Positions 14,903 to 23,511 of a stretch of DNA of 64,000 nt are shown one piece after another. Each line of letters begins with the position of its first letter. The stretch's first letter is position 1. The DNA lies in the IMG/VR virus record IMGVR_UViG_3300024966_000001, positions 1 through 64,000 of that record; one strand, 5' to 3'. Below the pieces are notes generated by a model. It searched no databases. It was not told the DNA's origin and saw nothing but the letters and a program-made list of their open reading frames with translations. The DNA comes from a virus. Made by a program: the position numbers and the translations under genes.

Positions 14903-14991
14903 TAGAAACAATAATTGTATTAACCGGTACGGCTGTACTGGTTTATTTTTGGGTTAAGGAGTGGTTGAGTGAGCATGAAGCCAAAAATTAA
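14899..14991 (+). CDS. 30-aa membrane peptide
   Basis: MIETIIVLTGTAVLVYFWVK and onward has one transmembrane helix and a charged tail. Its ATG overlaps the previous TGA, and it overlaps the next small ORF by 17 bases. It belongs to the chain of tiny coupled genes. Confidence 0.5.
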   Translation: MIETIIVLTGTAVLVYFWVKEWLSEHEAKN

Positions 14992-15103
14992 AAAGCAGTA
15001 CGGCAGCTGGGTATGTGTGTGCGATATGGGCATTATTGGGGAAGGCGACATACCGATAATCGCGTTTCTTGATTGGCAGTTAAAGCGTAAAAAACAAAGG
15101 TAA
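14975..15103 (+). CDS. 42-aa basic hypothetical protein
   Basis: MKPKIKKQYGSWVCVCDMGI then GEGDIPIIAFLDWQLKRKKQ. Basic ends surround a CVC motif. The GS-W-x-C...G-x-A-x-x-W pattern resembles short phage proteins often found before terminase genes. It overlaps the preceding peptide. Function unknown. Confidence 0.5.
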   Translation: MKPKIKKQYGSWVCVCDMGIIGEGDIPIIAFLDWQLKRKKQR

Positions 15104-15140
15104 AACAATTTCTGGTTTATTAAAGGAACTTAATCTGCTT

Positions 15141-16190
15141 ATGGTAAGTCAATCCGTTATTGATGATGTAAATGAAACCGTTCAGTTGATTATTGCTGAT
15201 ATGGTTATTGCAAGTGGCGATGATAACAGAGAGTATTTTGAACGACGTTTTTACCGGGAGCCAGGTATTTACCGGTTACCGGAACCAATACAGCCGATCA
15301 TGGTTGATATGGCGCGAAAGATGGGTACCGTACCGGCAATCAAAGCCATGCAACGGGCTTTTACAGCGCATGGCTGCTATTTAAAGCCTGATGGCATTAT
15401 TGGGCCGATCACTGTTTCGGTGTCAAACCTGATGTACCCGGTTTACGGACAACAAGTAAAAGATGCATTGGTAAAGGAAGTCGTTGAATTTTATGCCCGC
15501 AGGTCCGATAAAAAAACAGCTCATAAGCCAATTCTGGATAACCGGATTACCGCGGCATCGTTGAGGGCTGAGCAGGTCGAAATGGTGAAGGTCATGGGGT
15601 CAAGATTCAAGGAAGCCCGTGAGATTTGCAATATGTCGCAGATATTGGCCGCCAAGGAACTGGGTTACTCAAACTCATCGAAGCTGGCCAAGATCGAGGG
15701 TAGCACTGACACCATTTCAGTGCCGCTATGGGTAATACGCCGAGCGGCCAGGTTGTACGATGTATCTATTGATTTCTTATTCGGGGAAACCGACGACTGG
15801 GAGCGGGATATAACCGCTTCCCGGCAGAACAATGTTGCGCGCTGGCTGGTTGAGTACGGAAAACAGGCTGACGCGGCCAAGATAAGCGCCTTCCTGGTTC
15901 TAAACAATAAGCTTTCAGCGCTGGAAAAGGCGGTCGATGTAGCGGTTAAGCGGTCAAATGAGAATTTAACTGTGTTGCGGCGCATTCAAGAGCTGAACCC
16001 GGAATTTGATGAGCTGAAGGGTGGTTCCAAGCTTGTATTATGTGCTCAAGAGTCAGTGGTTGATGCAAATAAGGCGATGGCCGAGCTTAAGCGGTTTCAT
16101 TGTTTGATTGAGGCTTCTCATTCAAATGGGGTTGTGTTGTTCAAGAACGTGGATCTTTTTGATTATAAGGATGATGGGTTTGATTACTAA
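15141..16190 (+). CDS. XRE-family regulator with a peptidoglycan-binding-like N-terminus
   Basis: A 349-residue protein. Residues about 60-100 contain KPDGIIGPITVSV, a DGxxGPxT pattern like that of phage muramidase or peptidoglycan-binding modules. Residues about 152-215 are an XRE HTH (SRFKEAREICNMSQILAAKE). The C-terminus is helical, with a coiled coil near 230-290. The combination is unusual. It stands immediately before the terminase genes, where phages often place late regulators, and so is one candidate for the activator of the GGAAAACC promoters. Confidence 0.6.
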   Translation: MVSQSVIDDVNETVQLIIADMVIASGDDNREYFERRFYREPGIYRLPEPIQPIMVDMARKMGTVPAIKAMQRAFTAHGCYLKPDGIIGPITVSVSNLMYPVYGQQVKDALVKEVVEFYARRSDKKTAHKPILDNRITAASLRAEQVEMVKVMGSRFKEAREICNMSQILAAKELGYSNSSKLAKIEGSTDTISVPLWVIRRAARLYDVSIDFLFGETDDWERDITASRQNNVARWLVEYGKQADAAKISAFLVLNNKLSALEKAVDVAVKRSNENLTVLRRIQELNPEFDELKGGSKLVLCAQESVVDANKAMAELKRFHCLIEASHSNGVVLFKNVDLFDYKDDGFDY

Positions 16191-16202
16191 GGTTTGTTTT
16201 TA

Positions 16203-17030
16203 ATGGCACGGCTAACTAAACAGCAATGGTCCGATGCCCGCAAGGTATGGGAACTTGACCCGCGTGAAGGCCATCAGTGGCTTGCCGATGATTTGATTGG
16301 TAAGGGCTTTGATGTAAACCGGGTAGCCATTGCCAAGGCTGCAAAAAGACAGGAATGGGCTAAGGTCACTCAGGGCGAAAAAGTCACTGAAAGCGTCACT
16401 CAAAAAGTCACTCAGAGTGACAAAAAGTCACTTAAAAAAGTTACTACTAAAAAAACAAAAACGGTACCAGTTATTACCGATGCGGTGTGGGAAGAGGTAG
16501 ATGAAAAGACCGAGCGATTGCATGGGAATTCTCTTTATAAACATGAATATGCTGAGCAAGTTTATAAGTTGTGCTTGTTGAGTGCTACTGATGTTGAGAT
16601 AGCAGACTTTTTTAGAGTGTCTGAGCAAACAATTAACAACTGGAAGCATGGTTATCCCGATTTCCTTGAGTCCCTGCACCGTGGCAAGCTCATGGCTGAT
16701 GCCAATGTAACGGACAGGCTTTATCAGCGAGCTATGGGCTATTCGCATGCTGATGAAAAGATATTTAATAACATGGGTGAGATTGTCAGGGCTGAAACCA
16801 TTAAACACTATCCTCCCGACACTGGCGCTATAAAGTTATGGTTGTTCAATCGTCGACCTAAAGATTGGAAAGCCAACGTTGAGGCTCCTATTGAAATCAA
16901 TCTGAATGTATTCCCAGCAAAAGAAGTGCTGGATGGTATTTATGAAAAAGCGCTTGAAGAAGCAGCCAAGCGTGATCAAAAGCTAATCGGCAGGCGTGAG
17001 CGGCTGGGTATATTGATCGAGCACGATTAA
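16203..17030 (+). CDS. Terminase small subunit
   Basis: A 275-residue protein with HTH segments: WLADDLIGKGFDVNRVAIAK near the start and SATDVEIADFFRVSEQTINN in the centre, the latter typical of TerS DNA-recognition domains. A lysine- and threonine-rich repeated linker (VTESVTQKVTQSDKKS) separates them. It selects the pac or cos site and hands DNA to TerL. Its stop overlaps the TerL ATG (TAATG). Confidence 0.85.
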   Translation: MARLTKQQWSDARKVWELDPREGHQWLADDLIGKGFDVNRVAIAKAAKRQEWAKVTQGEKVTESVTQKVTQSDKKSLKKVTTKKTKTVPVITDAVWEEVDEKTERLHGNSLYKHEYAEQVYKLCLLSATDVEIADFFRVSEQTINNWKHGYPDFLESLHRGKLMADANVTDRLYQRAMGYSHADEKIFNNMGEIVRAETIKHYPPDTGAIKLWLFNRRPKDWKANVEAPIEINLNVFPAKEVLDGIYEKALEEAAKRDQKLIGRRERLGILIEHD

Positions 17031-18556
17031 TGTCCGATAAGCGCGTACTACTTCCTGAAGATCCGCGATGGCTTCCGTTTTGCGAGCGATACGCGGGCGA
17101 CTTGGAAAAGTTCGCCATTGAAGTGCAGGGGGTTATTCCATCCTCGCAACAAGTTGAGTTATTTGCAAGTGTTTCGCCGTCACGGTCACGCACGTCGGTG
17201 GCTTCTGGTCATGGGACTGGAAAAACCTTTTCAATCGCCAATATCGTACTTTGGCATCTTCTCTGTTACCCGATGTCCGTAACATTGCTCACGGCAAACG
17301 ACATGGACCAGCTGAAGGTAACGGTATGGAAAGAAATTGGCATAGCACTGGAGCGTATCAGGCGAGGGCCGCATGGATGGATTGCCGAGCACGTTGATAT
17401 TTTAGCCGACGCTACGTGCCGTGTTGTTGGTTTTGAGGCGGTATGGTTTGTAGAATCTAAGACAGCCAATGAAAAGACTGCAAACAAGATGGCCGGGCGC
17501 CACGGCGAATGGCTGTTAATTATCGGCGACGAAGCATCCTCATTGCCCGAGATTGTGCTGACAACGCTCTCAGGAGCACTTACTGAGCAGCACAACCGGA
17601 TGATGTTGACCAGTCAGCCGACCCGTAACGCCGGTTTTTTCTACCGAACACACAATGACCTTTCAAGCAATAACGGCGGCGAATGGACATCGTTAGTATT
17701 TGATTCGTTTGATTCTCCGTTTGTTAGCGATGAGTCGCTTATGGAACTGTGGAATCAGTACGAGGATGACGAGCGTAATGTCAGGTTGCTTGGCCGGTTT
17801 CCACAGGATTCATCAAAGCACATGATGAGCCGGGCTGTTGCTGAGTCAATGTACACGCGAGGCCGTATTATTCAAGATAATGAGAATTACGGCTGGCTTT
17901 CCCTGGGTGATATTGCGTCTGGTGAGGGGTTACGCGATAAGTCGGCAAACGTCATCGCAAAGGTTGTCGGTTATGGCGATATTGGCCCGGATGCGCGGCG
18001 GGTAGAGGTCGTCATCATCCCGCTGTTGACCAATAAAATACGCTCAAATCAGTTTGCGTGGTCAATGGTCGACAATGGTTCTGATTTTCATAATATTACC
18101 TATACGGTTGACTCGGGTGGTCTTGGTATTAATGTGTGCCAGGATCTCGAAGATGCCGATAAGGTTGTTCACCGGGTCAACTGGGGCAATCCTTGTTTCA
18201 AGAAAAGCAATAAGGATCGATACCTTAATCTTAGGGCTCAAGCCATGCACCAAGCGGCTAGGGCGGCTAAAGAGGGGCGTTTATCTGTACTGACTGTTGA
18301 TTTTAAGAACGTAATGCTGGATCAGTCATCGCGCATACCGAAAGACTTTACCGATAAGGGGCGTATTCGAGTGCCGCCCAAGGGATCTAAAGAATGGGAT
18401 GGCCTGGGCAGTCCGGATTTGTGGGACGCAGTGTGCTTTGCGTTTCTTGAGAACGTAAATTACATGGTTTGTGAGAGCGATAAAGGCGGAGATGGGATTA
18501 CGGCAGCCGACACAGCCAAGGCCGAGGCCGCGAATATGTTTGCTGATGTGGCTTAA
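17030..18556 (+). CDS. terL: Terminase large subunit
   Basis: A 508-residue packaging ATPase/nuclease. Walker A is GHGTGKT at 60-66 and Walker B is LLIIGDEAS near 163-171. The C-terminal RNase H-like nuclease has VDSGGLG and the late acidic block PDLWDAVCFAF. It drives DNA into the prohead and cuts concatemers. The portal gene lies more than 31 kb away, an unusual order. A sigma70-type promoter begins two bases after its stop codon. Confidence 0.92.
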   Translation: MSDKRVLLPEDPRWLPFCERYAGDLEKFAIEVQGVIPSSQQVELFASVSPSRSRTSVASGHGTGKTFSIANIVLWHLLCYPMSVTLLTANDMDQLKVTVWKEIGIALERIRRGPHGWIAEHVDILADATCRVVGFEAVWFVESKTANEKTANKMAGRHGEWLLIIGDEASSLPEIVLTTLSGALTEQHNRMMLTSQPTRNAGFFYRTHNDLSSNNGGEWTSLVFDSFDSPFVSDESLMELWNQYEDDERNVRLLGRFPQDSSKHMMSRAVAESMYTRGRIIQDNENYGWLSLGDIASGEGLRDKSANVIAKVVGYGDIGPDARRVEVVIIPLLTNKIRSNQFAWSMVDNGSDFHNITYTVDSGGLGINVCQDLEDADKVVHRVNWGNPCFKKSNKDRYLNLRAQAMHQAARAAKEGRLSVLTVDFKNVMLDQSSRIPKDFTDKGRIRVPPKGSKEWDGLGSPDLWDAVCFAFLENVNYMVCESDKGGDGITAADTAKAEAANMFADVA

Positions 18557-18557
18557 T

Positions 18558-18586
18558 TTGACAACTGCTATAGGTGCGGCTATGCT
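18558..18586 (+). promoter_or_regulatory. Strong sigma70-type promoter of the antirepressor leader
   Basis: TTGACA (18558-18563), a 17-base spacer and TATGCT (18581-18586). The transcription start should be near 18593, at the beginning of leader RNA copy 3. Confidence 0.75.
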
Positions 18587-18592
18587 TTGTCT

Positions 18593-18830
18593 CGGAGTCT
18601 CGAAATCTCCTCTCAAAGCGGAACCCGCACCCGAAAGACCATGCGGTATTTTTTTGCCTTGCATTTTTCAGATTATCGATCAATGTTGGGGATAGGCTAA
18701 TACAAGACCCGAAAGGGAAATAGGCCTGACTGTCTTTGAGCAGTTTCGAGTCCCCGACACCAAACGGAATAGGGGGTATATGGATAATCCACATACCCCT
18801 TTAATAATCGAAAATAACTCAAGGAACCAT
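18593..18830 (+). ncRNA. C4-like antirepressor leader RNA, copy 3
   Basis: CCGCACCCGAAAGACCATGCGG, a hairpin like that of copy 2, is followed by TATTTTTTT. Then come GGGGATAGGC, the core AATACAAGACC, a CCCGAAAGGG hairpin, ATAGGCCTGACTGTC, and GAGTCCCC closing the long-range pair with GGGGA. It ends with the AAGGAACC ribosome site of the antirepressor. The shared order of hairpin, T run and core with copy 2 shows a conserved regulatory RNA. Confidence 0.65.
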
Positions 18831-18831
18831 C

Positions 18832-19851
18832 ATGACCACTCAAACATTAACCATCAATTTCCACGGCACTGATTTATTCATCGTTGAACACGACGGACAG
18901 CCTTATACTCCAATGAAAACCATCGTTGAAGGAATGGGTTTAAATTGGGCAAGTCAGTTTGTAAAACTGAAATCAAATGAACAAAGATGGGGTATTGTGA
19001 AAATCGCAATCCCCACCCTTGGCGACATGCAAGAGGCTATATGTATGCCTTTGCGCAAACTAGCTGGGTGGCTATCAACAATCAGCCCAAACAAGGTTAA
19101 GGCAGATTTACGCGATACCATTATCTATTATCAAAATGAATGCGATGATGTCTTATGGAATCACTGGACAAAAGAACATGTTCAATACGGCCTAAAACAA
19201 CTCCCAGAACCTAAAACCAAAAAAGCCCTGCCCGGCGGACTGACTCTTGAAATGCAGGACGAAATCAAAGCTCTGATCAAAGAGCGCGTCGAAATGCTAC
19301 CGCAAGAGAAATGGCGTGGTGCATCAATGCAGCTTTGGGGTAGCATTAAAAAGAAATTCAGCTTAACCAAAGAGCAATCTTACAAAGATTTATCGCCAGA
19401 GCATTATGCCAGCTGCCTTTCCATGCTTACCAGATTGGAGCTAAAAGGCGACCCACTACTTCACGTCACGCCGCTGGAACTTGCCGCCCTGGTAGATGAG
19501 CGGGTTAAGGCGATTGAGGGCGAATTATTGCCCAAAACAAAGCCCGTGCAATACAACAGCATCACACTAAACCTTGTACCGATTACCGACGGCAAGATGA
19601 AGCGCTTTATGGTAACTCAACATCCTGAGGGTGGGATGGATTTTTGGGCGGTCGGTGACGATAAGAAAATCATGACCGACGAGCAAATGATCTTGCATTT
19701 ACAAAATAATAATTATGTCGTTGTCGAGCGCACACCCGGCGGCATGACCCGTATGGTTGCGCACTATTTGCCTCATCAGGTCTTGCCGGTTCTATTACGA
19801 GCTATTGGTGAGCGAATTGAAAGAACTGAAACGGGTAAATTGCAGGCTTAA
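18832..19851 (+). CDS. P22 Ant-like antirepressor
   Basis: A 339-residue protein. Residues about 5-115 match the P22 antirepressor N-terminal domain: FHGTDLFIVEHDGQPYTPMK, EGMGLNWASQFVKLKSN, CMPLRKLAGWLSTI and RDTIIYYQNECDDVLWNHW. The C-terminal half is separate and poorly known. Such proteins bind and inactivate CI-type repressors. It has its own promoter and a conserved structured leader RNA that probably keeps it silent in lysogens. It is the strongest antirepressor in the window by completeness. Confidence 0.82.
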   Translation: MTTQTLTINFHGTDLFIVEHDGQPYTPMKTIVEGMGLNWASQFVKLKSNEQRWGIVKIAIPTLGDMQEAICMPLRKLAGWLSTISPNKVKADLRDTIIYYQNECDDVLWNHWTKEHVQYGLKQLPEPKTKKALPGGLTLEMQDEIKALIKERVEMLPQEKWRGASMQLWGSIKKKFSLTKEQSYKDLSPEHYASCLSMLTRLELKGDPLLHVTPLELAALVDERVKAIEGELLPKTKPVQYNSITLNLVPITDGKMKRFMVTQHPEGGMDFWAVGDDKKIMTDEQMILHLQNNNYVVVERTPGGMTRMVAHYLPHQVLPVLLRAIGERIERTETGKLQA

Positions 19852-19886
19852 TTGCCGAGTGCCATCAAGCCAAGGATGGCGTACTC

Positions 19887-19926
19887 GGAAAACGCCAAAA
19901 ATCATTAATCCAAATCCAATTAACCT
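19887..19926 (+). promoter_or_regulatory. GGAAAACC-type late promoter, site 1
   Basis: GGAAAACG at 19887-19894, preceded by ACTC, and TAACCT at 19921-19926, exactly 34 bases from the first G. It precedes the exported 101-aa protein. Confidence 0.6.
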
Positions 19927-19975
19927 ATCCGCTCATTGTAAAAAAAATGAATTAGTTAATTTTAGGAGACATATC

Positions 19976-20281
19976 TTGAAGAAAATACCTTATCTTGTTG
20001 CACTCATGATTGCGTTTTTTGTTAGCTTGGCTGCTCCAGTAGCCGCTATGGCTGATACCGAAACCGGCTGGGTGGCGCAACATCAAAGTAATGAGGTTTC
20101 GGCCATTTACGCTGAGCCGGTTATCTTGCATGCAAATCGAAGCGGTATCACAGATACTGTTTTGGATTTTTATGCTGTATTGCCTAACGATAGAGGCTAT
20201 TCTCGACCGAGTTCAGATCAGGTTATGGGTTATAACGGCAAGGCTGTTGTGGCTGGTTACAAAGATCGACCGGGTTGGTAA
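19976..20281 (+). CDS. Exported 101-aa protein
   Basis: A 101-residue protein from a TTG start with TAGGAGAC just upstream. MKKIPYLVALMIAFFVSLAA then PVAAMA is a clear Sec signal peptide with an AMA cleavage site near residue 26. The mature part is short and has no recognised domain. Its own box promoter and terminator make it a separate unit. It could act in the periplasm, for example in superinfection exclusion, or be a virion-linked protein. Confidence 0.65.
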   Translation: MKKIPYLVALMIAFFVSLAAPVAAMADTETGWVAQHQSNEVSAIYAEPVILHANRSGITDTVLDFYAVLPNDRGYSRPSSDQVMGYNGKAVVAGYKDRPGW

Positions 20282-20300
20282 ATGTAGTTTTGACCAACAC

Positions 20301-20339
20301 AAAAAGCCCCTTGCATGAAGAATGTTAAGGGGCTTTTTT
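20301..20339 (+). terminator. Terminator after the exported protein gene
   Basis: AAAAAGCCCCTT pairs with AAGGGGCTTTTT across an 11-14 base loop, a strong bidirectional-looking intrinsic terminator. It isolates the following head operon. Confidence 0.88.
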
Positions 20340-20355
20340 ATTGCCCGGCGCATTC

Positions 20356-20395
20356 GGAAAACCGCAAATAAATAGGCAATTTACCCGCCTATCAT
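20356..20395 (+). promoter_or_regulatory. GGAAAACC-type late promoter, site 2
   Basis: GGAAAACC at 20356-20363 and TATCAT at 20390-20395, spacing 34. It drives the head gene operon starting at 20426. Confidence 0.7.
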
Positions 20396-20425
20396 TGCCC
20401 TGACAGTTTTTAATAGGGTAATGCC

Positions 20426-21292
20426 ATGCCAAAGTCAATCGTACAGCCACCGCTGATAACCTACAACCTGAATGACCGCGGCCGTAAGCATCGTGGAAAG
20501 GACAGAAATTTCAATATCAAGGCTATTTGTGACGCGATAAATAGTCCTGCCTGTCAGGAGCGTGTCAAGACTCGCGCTATGCTGGGCTACTACGGGCATT
20601 TACCAAGGCGATTAGCCGGACTGGAGCCGGTTGAAAGCTTGGTCAATTCTGGAAAGTACAATGAAATAGAACCGGCCATCGTAACGACAAGCCTTGAAGC
20701 GTTTCCGGATGGAACAATCAGGCATCAAACTGAATTCCTTGATTCTTTTCCAGGCAGAAAAGCCGCTCGAATGTTTGCCAATAAGGTCGGCGGATTCAGT
20801 TCGGCCATTGATAAAAATAAGCCTGAAATGTTTGGTTTTGACTATGTTTTGGACCCGAACTACTCCACTAACCGTGGATTCACGCTGGATTCAGCGGGCG
20901 TTACCTTTGATGACGCATCCGGGGAAGAGTTAGCGCTTGATCAGGTTATCGAAATTGTTCAGAGTGAGGAGCAAGAGTCTTTGCTTTCAATAATCGAGCA
21001 AAAAAACGCCCAAATCGAGCAAATGGCGCAGGCACTTGATAGCGCAAACGCCGAAAATGAAGAACTGCTTTCGATACTGGCATCCAAGAACACCAACGCC
21101 GTTCTCGATAGCGCGTCTATAGCGCCAATAGCTGTGTCTTTGGATAGCATTGACCGTATCAAAAAAGACACCGAATTCTTCAGACAGACAGCGAAATTGC
21201 CTGGCTTTGTAGCGCCGTTATCCGGCGACCAAAAACAGGCCGAAAAAGAAACTAACGACCTGTTTGGTCGGATGAGTCAGCGCAATGTTTGA
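20426..21292 (+). CDS. Head scaffold / maturation-protease-like protein
   Basis: A 288-residue protein before the head genes. The N-terminal 160 residues hold HLPRRLAGLEP, SLEAFPDGTIRHQTEFLDSF, KVGGFSSAID and GFDYVLDPNYSTNRGFTLDS, a block I associate with phage head-processing proteins. Residues about 185-225 are a coiled coil (QKNAQIEQMAQALDSANAEN), as in scaffolds. The LDSA-type tetrapeptide recurs several times. A catalytic triad was not located, so protease activity is uncertain. Confidence 0.55.
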   Translation: MPKSIVQPPLITYNLNDRGRKHRGKDRNFNIKAICDAINSPACQERVKTRAMLGYYGHLPRRLAGLEPVESLVNSGKYNEIEPAIVTTSLEAFPDGTIRHQTEFLDSFPGRKAARMFANKVGGFSSAIDKNKPEMFGFDYVLDPNYSTNRGFTLDSAGVTFDDASGEELALDQVIEIVQSEEQESLLSIIEQKNAQIEQMAQALDSANAENEELLSILASKNTNAVLDSASIAPIAVSLDSIDRIKKDTEFFRQTAKLPGFVAPLSGDQKQAEKETNDLFGRMSQRNV

Positions 21293-22013
21293 GGCGGTTA
21301 AGGTTGGCTTTGGTGGCTACATGGGGGCATTTTATACGTCCATTTCGTCAACAACAATGAAGTCGCTGCATGAGTACACAGCGCGTGGACTTGCAAAGAG
21401 TATCGTTTGGGCGCCATCCAGAATGATTGACCAGGCCGAAGATATGCTGTCTTTATGGCAGCGTAACGATACCGATAGCAGCGACACTCATCCAGCCAAG
21501 TTGCCGGTGGTTATTGTAGCCGTTGCCAGGGATTACACGCCAACTGGCAGGGATTTTACGCGGCAGATTTCTGACTCCACACACGTCATTATCCCAGGCG
21601 ATACCAAAGAGCGTCATTTTGGCTTACGGACTATTGCCGGGGACATTCGCGCGCAAGTAGCCATATTCGCAGCCGACGAGCCGACAGCGCACTCTCTTGC
21701 ATCCCAGTTTTGCCTATTCCTTGATGCTATGCCGAATCGGCGCTTTCATGCCGATTATGCTTTTGCCGGTGTAACGACCGGGTGGCCGGTGCAGATCGAG
21801 TCTCCCGATAGTCCAGTAGCATCCGTCCAAACCGGGTTAAAAAACGTAGTGATTATGGTTGTCGACTTAACTTTAAAGGCCTCAATCCCGCTATTCGATG
21901 CGCCTAAAGTTGGCGACCCTTATAACGACGGCAAAGGAACTCCAGGAACCGATGACCCGGCCGGTTATCAACTGGTTGTCCAGGTTGATGTGACCGATAC
22001 GGAGATTCAATGA
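21285..22013 (+). CDS. Head-tail joining / tail completion-like protein
   Basis: A 242-residue protein overlapping the scaffold gene by eight bases. Alpha/beta sequence such as LPVVIVAVARDYTPTGRDFT, then HFGLRTIAGDIRAQVAIFAA, ending with ASIPLFDAPKVGDPY. Position between scaffold and capsid and its size fit neck or tail-terminator proteins of myoviruses. No specific family is recognised. Confidence 0.45.
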   Translation: MFEAVKVGFGGYMGAFYTSISSTTMKSLHEYTARGLAKSIVWAPSRMIDQAEDMLSLWQRNDTDSSDTHPAKLPVVIVAVARDYTPTGRDFTRQISDSTHVIIPGDTKERHFGLRTIAGDIRAQVAIFAADEPTAHSLASQFCLFLDAMPNRRFHADYAFAGVTTGWPVQIESPDSPVASVQTGLKNVVIMVVDLTLKASIPLFDAPKVGDPYNDGKGTPGTDDPAGYQLVVQVDVTDTEIQ

Positions 22014-22225
22014 TGGTTTTAACGCTAATTGATTTTTCGTTGCGGTACTTCGTGATTGGTTTGGTAACCCTGCTTGTCTTGATTCAGATCGCTAAAAAGG
22101 ATGATTACGACTATCAAAGCATGTCTGAAAATCTTGGTCGATTTGTTATTTTTGGGATACTTGGGTGGCCTTATGTGGCGGTTGTGTGGGTTTTCTCGTG
22201 GTCAATCTGGCTCAAGAAATTATGA
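22010..22225 (+). CDS. 71-aa two-helix membrane protein
   Basis: Two hydrophobic helices (about residues 3-28 and 44-68) with a charged loop KKDDYDYQSMSENLG between them. Its start and stop overlap the neighbouring genes, so it is translationally coupled inside the head operon. A membrane protein in this place is unusual; function unknown. Confidence 0.6.
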   Translation: MMVLTLIDFSLRYFVIGLVTLLVLIQIAKKDDYDYQSMSENLGRFVIFGILGWPYVAVVWVFSWSIWLKKL

Positions 22226-22722
22226 TTGCCATACAAACCACAATAGTCGGCTATTCGGGCAAGCCCTGTACGCTATTTTCGGCATATGACCAAGAATCTC
22301 AGGTATTGGTTGTGTCGGTCGAGGCGGCATACCGTCGGGACCGGCGCGATGGCTGTATGGTCATTACCAATGATGACAATATCGAACGTGACGGACTGTT
22401 CTCGGAAGAAGATTTGCAAACATCCATTACTTCATATTTCAGCATGCTGGGCAGTGTGGCCTTGGACGGAAAAAGCTCCAGGGTTGTGTTCGCCGACAAG
22501 GCGGCGCGGGCAAACCCGGCGCAATCGATTGAAAAAGACGGAATGGACTCGAGTGGTCAGCGCTACCGAATTGCCGAAACCATTACCAGTGCTCAAATTG
22601 CCGCATTGGCAACCTGTTGGTATACCTCATCACGAGTCAACACCATAGACAAAATGCTAATCATGGCAGACAAGCTGTTAGACATAGAGCTTCTTAATCG
22701 TGGCGGGATTTTAACAATATGA
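22222..22722 (+). CDS. Virion-region hypothetical protein
   Basis: A 166-residue protein from the ATG at 22222, overlapping the upstream TGA. It contains VLVVSVEAAYRRDRRDGCMV and VALDGKSSRVVFADKAARAN, suggesting a compact alpha/beta fold. It is coupled at both ends to neighbours in the head operon. No family is recognised. Confidence 0.5.
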   Translation: MIAIQTTIVGYSGKPCTLFSAYDQESQVLVVSVEAAYRRDRRDGCMVITNDDNIERDGLFSEEDLQTSITSYFSMLGSVALDGKSSRVVFADKAARANPAQSIEKDGMDSSGQRYRIAETITSAQIAALATCWYTSSRVNTIDKMLIMADKLLDIELLNRGGILTI

Positions 22723-23174
22723 ACCAATTAACTTATGCGCGAAAAACGTCGATACTTTTTGCTTTGGCTTTGATGTATTCGTGCTCGCATCCTGATCCTG
22801 TTATGGCGGTCGAATACGGAGATAAGCCAGCAACGGTAATCAAGGTACATGACGGCGATACTATCGCTGTATCAATACCTGATTGGCCCAGCGTGATCGG
22901 CAATAAAATTCCTGTCCGTGTTTATGGGATCGATACGCCGGAACTATTGGGCAAATGCGCCAATGAAAAAGCAAAAGCGCTATTGGCTAAAGCGTTCACT
23001 GAAAACTTTGTCAATTCAAAGCTGGTCACGTTAAAGGCGATCAAGCGCGACAAGTATTTCAGAATCCTGGCAAGTGTTTACGTGGGCGATAGCAGCCTTG
23101 CCGATGGATTACTTAAAGCAAATCTGGCTCGACCGTATTTTGGCAGTAGCAAATCGAATTGGTGTGCGCCTTAA
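22719..23174 (+). CDS. Lipoprotein-like staphylococcal-nuclease domain protein
   Basis: A 151-residue protein. The N-terminal hydrophobic stretch ends in LALMYSC, a plausible lipobox. Residues about 36-150 are an SNase fold: VIKVHDGDTIAV (catalytic Asp), VYGIDTPELLGKCANEKA (Arg and Asp/Glu sites) and RDKYFRILASVYVGD. The family cuts DNA or RNA with calcium. A secreted nuclease inside a head-gene operon is odd. It may degrade incoming or extracellular DNA. Confidence 0.8.
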   Translation: MNQLTYARKTSILFALALMYSCSHPDPVMAVEYGDKPATVIKVHDGDTIAVSIPDWPSVIGNKIPVRVYGIDTPELLGKCANEKAKALLAKAFTENFVNSKLVTLKAIKRDKYFRILASVYVGDSSLADGLLKANLARPYFGSSKSNWCAP

Positions 23175-23509
23175 TGAGCGATGTAGACAGCCAGGCCGCA
23201 AAGGACTTTTACAGGGAAGTACGGCGGTTTTCTGAGCGCACAAAGCTTTGGGAGAAAGCAATATTTCACGAAGTAACGCCGGATGAAATGCGGGACTTTA
23301 CCCTTGTTTCGGCGCGTGTTTATGGTCGGCGCGATGAGTATTTGGCTGTTATGGCAGCGGCCGGTATAGATACTGTCGATCAGCCTTTGCCACAAAAGAC
23401 GCTGGTATTGCCGACCGACTCGCAGTTGAGCGTAATTAAGCGCCTGACCGGCTTTGAAAGCCGGGATGAATATCGTCAGGATGGCAAGCCAACTTGGAGT
23501 GAGGATTAA
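23174..23509 (+). CDS. Virion-region hypothetical protein, 111 aa
   Basis: A mostly helical protein starting MSDVDSQAAKDFYREVRRFS; the ATG overlaps the nuclease stop (TAATG). The N-terminal half is rich in Arg, Glu and Phe and the C-terminal half ends RLTGFESRDEYRQDGKPTW. It ends two bases before the next gene's start. No family is recognised. Confidence 0.55.
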   Translation: MSDVDSQAAKDFYREVRRFSERTKLWEKAIFHEVTPDEMRDFTLVSARVYGRRDEYLAVMAAAGIDTVDQPLPQKTLVLPTDSQLSVIKRLTGFESRDEYRQDGKPTWSED

Positions 23510-23511
23510 AT

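Noticed and set aside
17217-17260. GGAAAAACC inside terL as a late promoter
   Set aside because: It encodes the Walker A Gly-Lys-Thr, has an extra A, and lacks a hexamer at the required distance.
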